Shown here: positions 60,023 through 64,000 of the stretch, in pieces
How the letters are laid out: each line of letters begins with the position of its first letter
Position numbering within the stretch: the stretch's first letter is position 1
Assembly (NCBI GenBank): GCA_964420975.1
Contig: CAYQVH010000010.1
Span: 35,339 to 99,338, forward strand
DNA from: Accumulibacter sp964420975
GTDB lineage: Bacteria > Pseudomonadota > Gammaproteobacteria > Burkholderiales > Rhodocyclaceae
Reading direction: 5' to 3'
Length of the DNA stretch: 64,000 nucleotides
Position numbers and translations under genes: made by a program
The notes under the pieces: model-generated
What the model was told of the DNA's origin: nothing
The model's input: the letters and a program-made list of their open reading frames with translations, nothing else
The model's database searches: none

Positions 60023-60166
60023 CTTCCTTCGCTCACTCCTTATTCACAAGCCACTGTCAGGCGACGCCAGTGCGCGTAAGCCTGGACGGCTGGATTATGG
60101 CACAGGGCCCACGTCGACGCGTGCCTGCCGACGCTCACCGACCGGCAACCCGATGGTGCAACGATT

Positions 60167-61354
60167 TCAGCCGACTTCGCCAACCGATTGGGCTTCGCCT
60201 GCGACAGGATCAAAATCGGTGTTTTTGACCGCGAGCGCAACCAGCGCCAAACCGAGCAACGCAAACACTGAACTCAGCGTAAAGGTCAGAGCAGGGCCGA
60301 GCACGCCCCAAGCGGCGCCGCTGACCAGACCCCCGACGAGGCCGCCAGCGCCGAAGGAGACACTGGAATAGAGTGCTTGCCCGCGTACTTGGCACGAGCC
60401 GGAAAACCAACCGTTCACGGCGGCGATCGCCGAGGCGTGATAGGCCCCAAAAGTAAGGCCGTGCAGCAGTTGTGCGACGACGATCCAGAGCGCCGTGTCG
60501 ACCTGCCAGCCGATCAACAGGAAGCGCACTACCGCCGCGGCAAAGCTTGCCAAGAGTAGGGAGCGCAGTCCGAAGTGGCGCAACAGGCCCGACATGAAGA
60601 CGAAAATGATGATCTCGGCGACGACGCCGAGTGACCACAGGCAGCCGACGGCGAAGTTGCTGTACTGATGGCCGGCCAGATGAATCGAGAAAAAGACGTA
60701 GAGCGCCCCGTGTGCGGCGGACATCAGAAAACAGGCCGAGAACAACACCAGCACGCGTCGCTGGCGAACGATGACGCCGATCGCGCGCCGCTCCTCGCTC
60801 GTGGGCTGCCTGGGCGCTTCGGGTACCAGCAAGGCGCAAACGACGATACCGGAGAGCGTGGCGACGATCACCCAAGGCAGCTCGTTCAGCGCCCACTGAT
60901 CGAGGACAACGCCCGTTGTCATCACGGCAAGGATGAAACCTATCGATCCCCACAAACGGATGCGACTGTAATGCCCTCTCGAATCGCGGAGGTGGTCGAA
61001 CGTCAGTGCTTCGACCAACGGCAGGGCGCCACTCCAGAAGAAGGCCAACAAAGCCATTGTGAGCAGCATCGGGAGGAATTCCCGAGCCGGAAAAATGCCG
61101 CAGAACGCAACCACGCTCAACACGCTGGCGAGACGGACGACGCCAATGCGTTGTCCCAGCCGATCGGCGAGTGCACCCCACAAGTAAGGAGCACAGAGGC
61201 GCATCAGTTGCATCTGGGACATCAGGAGACCGATGTCCCAGGCCGAAAACGTCAGCGCCTCGAGGTAGAGGCCGAAATACGGTGAGAACGCGCCAATAAA
61301 GGCGAAGTAGAAAAAGTAGTAGCCGGAAAGCCGCCAATAGGGAAGGCGACGCAT
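60167..61354 (-). CDS. MFS transporter, HcaT/PPP-like family
   Basis: A 395-residue twelve-helix carrier. Its opening RRLPYWRLSGYYFFYFAFIG and the loop YLWGALADRLGQRIGVVRL match the MFS group that includes the 3-phenylpropionate carrier HcaT and nucleoside/LacY relatives. The substrate cannot be read from sequence. Its own upstream gap to YdcH (about 120 bp) has no clear promoter; the gap to leuB is 144 bp. Confidence 0.85.
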   Translation of the reverse strand: MRRLPYWRLSGYYFFYFAFIGAFSPYFGLYLEALTFSAWDIGLLMSQMQLMRLCAPYLWGALADRLGQRIGVVRLASVLSVVAFCGIFPAREFLPMLLTMALLAFFWSGALPLVEALTFDHLRDSRGHYSRIRLWGSIGFILAVMTTGVVLDQWALNELPWVIVATLSGIVVCALLVPEAPRQPTSEERRAIGVIVRQRRVLVLFSACFLMSAAHGALYVFFSIHLAGHQYSNFAVGCLWSLGVVAEIIIFVFMSGLLRHFGLRSLLLASFAAAVVRFLLIGWQVDTALWIVVAQLLHGLTFGAYHASAIAAVNGWFSGSCQVRGQALYSSVSFGAGGLVGGLVSGAAWGVLGPALTFTLSSVFALLGLALVALAVKNTDFDPVAGEAQSVGEVG

Positions 61355-61474
61355 GCCGTGATTCTATCGGATGCCGAACGCGCAACCCATCGCCGACGGC
61401 GTCCACCGCGCGCAGGTGCCGCCGCGCCTGCGCGACGTCAAGGAAAACGAATCCCGAAATGGCTCGCTGAACGT

Positions 61475-61732
61475 TTAGTGACCGTTTCTGTGAGCGACGA
61501 TCATGCGGTACATCTGGTCTTTCAGCCGGACGCGATGCTTCTTCATGTTTTCTATCGTGAAGTCATCGATCGGCAAATCTTCCTCCTCAAGGCGCTCGAC
61601 TTCCCGGGTCAGGCTTTCGTACTCATCACAAATGCTGCCAAATTGCTCGTTCGAGGCCCTCAACACCTGAATCACGTCGAGATACTCGGGGAAGTCATGA
61701 GGAAGGTCGTGGTGCTCAACTTGCATGGTCAT
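61475..61732 (-). CDS. YdcH-family small protein (DUF465)
   Basis: An 85-residue, mostly helical acidic/basic protein. The DUF465 pattern is visible in YDEYESLTREVERLEEE-like and LKDQMYRMI; the family is small, cytosolic and of unknown function. ATG 61732 has a close AAAGG site (3-bp gap); ATG 61726, two codons later, has a better 9-bp gap and is an alternative start. Confidence 0.8.
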   Translation of the reverse strand: MTMQVEHHDLPHDFPEYLDVIQVLRASNEQFGSICDEYESLTREVERLEEEDLPIDDFTIENMKKHRVRLKDQMYRMIVAHRNGH

Positions 61733-61809
61733 AGCCTTTCAGCGAGGGATCCCGGCGTGCCCCTTGCGTAACCGGATCAACGGATTATAACGATTGCCAT
61801 GCCTTGTCG

Positions 61810-62913
61810 TCACCGCGGCAAGCTGCCACCGAGGCGTGGCGTCAGACAGCGCACGTCGGCACACTGGGCGCGATGGCGCAACGCCTGATCGATCAGGACC
61901 AGCGCCAGCATCGCTTCGGCAATCGGCGTTGCGCGGATCCCGACGCAAGGGTCGTGGCGGCCGTGGGTTTCGACGACGGTTGGCGCACCGCGAAGGTCAA
62001 CCGACCGCCGCGGCAGCCGAATGCTCGAAGTCGGCTTGATCGCCAGATTGACAACGATGTCCTGGCCGCTCGAAATACCGCCGAGTACCCCTCCTGCATG
62101 GTTGCTGAGAAAGCCCTGCGGCGTCATCTCGTCCCCATGCTGACTGCCCATTTGCGCGATGCTCGCGAAGCCGGCGCCGATCTCCACGCCCTTGACCGCG
62201 TTAATGCCCATCATGGCGTAGGCTATCTCGGCGTCCAGCCGCCCGTATACCGGCTCGCCCCAGCCTGGGGGAACGCCGCGCGCCGTCACCGTGATTTTGG
62301 CGCCAATCGAGTCACCGGCCTTGCGTAAGCGGTCCATGAACGCTTCGAGCTGGGGGACGACGGCTGCGTTGGGCGCGAAAAACGGGTTGTTGTCGATCTC
62401 GGCGGCATCGACAAAAGGGATTTCGATCGAACCCAGCTGGCTCATCCAGCCGCGGATGGTGACGCCGTAGTGTTCGCACAGCCACTTGCGCGCGATCGCG
62501 CCCGCCGCGACGCGGACCGCCGTCTCACGCGCCGAAGCGCGGCCGCCGCCGCGGAAATCGCGAAAACCGTATTTCTGTGTATAGACGTAGTCCGCATGAC
62601 CCGGACGAAAGGTCTCTGCAAGCTGACCATAGTCCTTGCTGCGCTGATCCTGGTTGCGGATCAGCAGCCCGATCGGCGTACCGGTTGTGCGACCCTCGAA
62701 GACCCCTGAGAGAATTTCGACCGTGTCTGGCTCGCGTCGCTGCGTGACGTGTCGCGAAGTGCCCGGCCGTCTGCGGTCGAGTTCGGTCTGAATCTCGGCG
62801 GCATCGATCGCGAGTCCTGGCGGACAGCCGTCGACCACACAACCGATCGCGGGCCCGTGCGACTCGCCAAACGAGGTAACGGCAAACAGCGTACCAAAGG
62901 TATTGCCGGCCAT
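61810..62913 (-). CDS. aroC: Chorismate synthase
   Basis: A 367-residue FMN-dependent enzyme, the last step of the shikimate pathway. Opening MAGNTFGTLFAVTSFGESHG has the signature GESHG; RPGHADYVYTQKYGFRDFRGGGRASARET is covered in parts by RDFRGGGRASARE, and the C-terminal RHDPCVGIRATPIAEAM is present. Supplies chorismate for the trp genes of this window. Stand-alone. Confidence 0.97.
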   Translation of the reverse strand: MAGNTFGTLFAVTSFGESHGPAIGCVVDGCPPGLAIDAAEIQTELDRRRPGTSRHVTQRREPDTVEILSGVFEGRTTGTPIGLLIRNQDQRSKDYGQLAETFRPGHADYVYTQKYGFRDFRGGGRASARETAVRVAAGAIARKWLCEHYGVTIRGWMSQLGSIEIPFVDAAEIDNNPFFAPNAAVVPQLEAFMDRLRKAGDSIGAKITVTARGVPPGWGEPVYGRLDAEIAYAMMGINAVKGVEIGAGFASIAQMGSQHGDEMTPQGFLSNHAGGVLGGISSGQDIVVNLAIKPTSSIRLPRRSVDLRGAPTVVETHGRHDPCVGIRATPIAEAMLALVLIDQALRHRAQCADVRCLTPRLGGSLPR

Positions 62914-63180
62914 GCCTGTCCCTTGCGCTAGAATCGGCGAGAGTCTACCACAGCACCATCTGGCCCCCCGGCGACGCCATGAAGTCGAGATCCCAACGTC
63001 AGAACACCGGCCTCGCGCAGCGCTCGCAAGGCGGGTATCGCGACCACACGAACGACCTTATGACGCAGGGAAAATCGAAGGCTCGCTGGCAACGAAACGT
63101 GCGCTACGTTTGGGATAAGGGTGGCAGCCAGGGCGGTCGCCGCTGAACAAGACTCCGGGAGTCTGGGCCAGAAATTGAAA
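62914..63180. other. Intergenic region between aroC and actP
   Basis: Together with the terminator that follows, the gap is about 330 bp. A short palindrome GACTCCGGGAGTC (63151-63163) is present. No gene is recognised; frames such as plus 62903-63118 have no family features. The aroC promoter should lie at the aroC end, but no clear -35/-10 pair was found. Confidence 0.3.
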
Positions 63181-63211
63181 ACGGCGCGGAAGCAAAACGC
63201 CTCCGCGCCGT
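63181..63211 (-). terminator. Rho-independent terminator of actP
   Basis: On the minus strand, a perfect 10-bp stem (ACGGCGCGGA / TCCGCGCCGT) with an 11-base loop is followed by TTTTCAATTTC. It lies 31 bp after the actP stop codon. Confidence 0.85.
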
Positions 63212-63242
63212 ATGATCAGAGTAACAGACTACGCGCTTCTCG

Positions 63243-64000
63243 TCAGTGCGCCGACGCCGTGGCAGCGCCCAGGCCGGTCTCCGAACGCACCTTCTGCGCC
63301 GGGTAGAGCGAACGTTCGAGCTTGGCTTGCGAGCTGTTGTCCATCTTGGATACCAGGTAGATGACGACAAAGGCTGCGGTCATCGAGAAGATCGCTGGCG
63401 AAGAATAGGGGAACCAGGCGCTTCCCTTGGGATTCTTCATCACCGCCTCCCACACCGACGCCGAGAGAATCGTCAGACCCACCGACAACACCAAACCGAC
63501 GATTCCGCCAGCGACAGCCCCTTTGGTGGTGCAGTCTTTCCACAGCACCGACATGAAGAGCACCGGGAAGTTGGCCGAACACGCGATGGCGAACGCCAGC
63601 ATCACCATGTAGGCGACGTTCTCTTTCTCGAACGCGATGCCGAGAAAAACCGCGAAAATGCCGAGGCAAACCGTGGTGATCTTGGAAACGCGCAGTTCGG
63701 AGGCCGAATCCGCGTTGCCGTGCTTGAACACCGTCGCGTAAAGGTCGTGCGACACGGCGGAGGCACCGGACAAGGTGAGGCCGGCGACCACGGCGAGAAT
63801 CGTCGCAAACGCCACCGCCGAAATGAAGCCGAGGAAGAGGTTACCACCGAGCGCTTCCGAGAGCAGAATCGCCGGCATGTTGCCACCGCCACGCAGGCCT
63901 TTGGCGAGGTCGCCGTCGACGTAATACAGTTCGGGGTGCGGGACGAGGTTGACGATGGCGCCAAAACCGATGATGAAGGTCAGGATGTAGAAGTAGCCGA
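63243..64000 (-). CDS. actP: Cation/acetate symporter ActP, C-terminal part
   Basis: The 3' 252 codons of a sodium:solute symporter; the start is beyond the window. Reading inward from base 64000 the protein contains YYVDGDLAKGLRGGGNMPAI, then FATILAVVAGLTLSGASAVSHDLYA and KENVAYMVMLAFAIACSANFPVLF, typical of the acetate permease ActP rather than proline permease. Six or more helices are seen. ActP takes up acetate with Na+; it fits an acetate-fed, polymer-storing lifestyle. Ends with AKLERSLYPAQKVRSETGLG-type tail. Confidence 0.93.
   Translation of the reverse strand, partial: GYFYILTFIIGFGAIVNLVPHPELYYVDGDLAKGLRGGGNMPAILLSEALGGNLFLGFISAVAFATILAVVAGLTLSGASAVSHDLYATVFKHGNADSASELRVSKITTVCLGIFAVFLGIAFEKENVAYMVMLAFAIACSANFPVLFMSVLWKDCTTKGAVAGGIVGLVLSVGLTILSASVWEAVMKNPKGSAWFPYSSPAIFSMTAAFVVIYLVSKMDNSSQAKLERSLYPAQKVRSETGLGAATASAH

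Noticed and set aside
60210..61406. 398-codon minus-strand frame overlapping the MFS transporter
   Set aside because: Other frame of the same DNA; Arg-rich and without membrane helices, while the alternative frame is a clear twelve-helix carrier.

Overview
The window is high-GC, densely packed chromosomal DNA. Gene content and order fit a betaproteobacterium of the Rhodocyclales, plausibly close to 'Candidatus Accumulibacter' or Dechloromonas. The main support is the leu-asd-fimV-truA-trpFBA-accD-folC-SPOR-cvpA-purF-metZ neighbourhood, the glyQS-gmhB-plsC block, a cytochrome cd1 nitrite reductase, several multihaem or dihaem c-type cytochromes, bacteriohemerythrin and an acetate symporter. 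The taxon is inferred from synteny and protein resemblance remembered from these groups; no database search was run.

Region 1 (1-10.6 kb): end of a ubiquinone-type FAD hydroxylase, DsbC, a HIG1-type small membrane protein, a two-haem cytochrome c with an unassigned C-terminal domain, two coupled CNNM/CBS transporters, a DOMON-like protein, NamZ-type muramidase, DNA polymerase IV, a glycosyltransferase and bacteriohemerythrin. Region 2 (10.6-16.1 kb): an overlapping operon glyQ-glyS-gmhB-plsC-ygjP-like-gloA. Region 3 (16.1-32.4 kb): an antiporter/response-regulator/sensor-kinase operon, an octahaem cytochrome-TPR protein, an SGNH-hydrolase-like protein, a Tat-signal aldo/keto reductase with an MFS carrier, a CHASE2-PAS-GGDEF-EAL protein, nirS with a perfect FNR/Dnr-type box upstream, a Ca/Na-type antiporter and tRNA-Val(CAC).

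Region 4 (32.5-41.5 kb) is the accessory part. It holds a single open reading frame that joins a DUF2235 alpha/beta hydrolase, a LecA-like lectin domain and a glutathione S-transferase, with an 11-bp tandem repeat over its stop codon. It also holds a DUF2502 protein, a SAM-hydrolase/PAP2/hexapeptide-transferase cluster, an FHA-EAL plus HD-GYP pair for cyclic-di-GMP turnover, and about 1 kb of insertion-sequence remnants. Region 5 (41.5-60 kb) is biosynthetic: leuC-leuD on the plus strand, then a 16-kb block metZ to leuB on the minus strand. In related genomes all of these lie on one strand as leuC-leuD-leuB-...-metZ, so the block appears to have been inverted. Region 6 (60-64 kb): an MFS transporter, a YdcH-like protein, aroC and the 3' part of actP.

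The genes suggest a facultative denitrifier with periplasmic electron transfer, strong cyclic-di-GMP signalling and acetate uptake. The strongest candidates for something undescribed are the three-domain hydrolase-lectin-GST fusion, the two-haem cytochrome with an unknown partner domain, and the antiporter that shares an operon with a metal-type two-component system.
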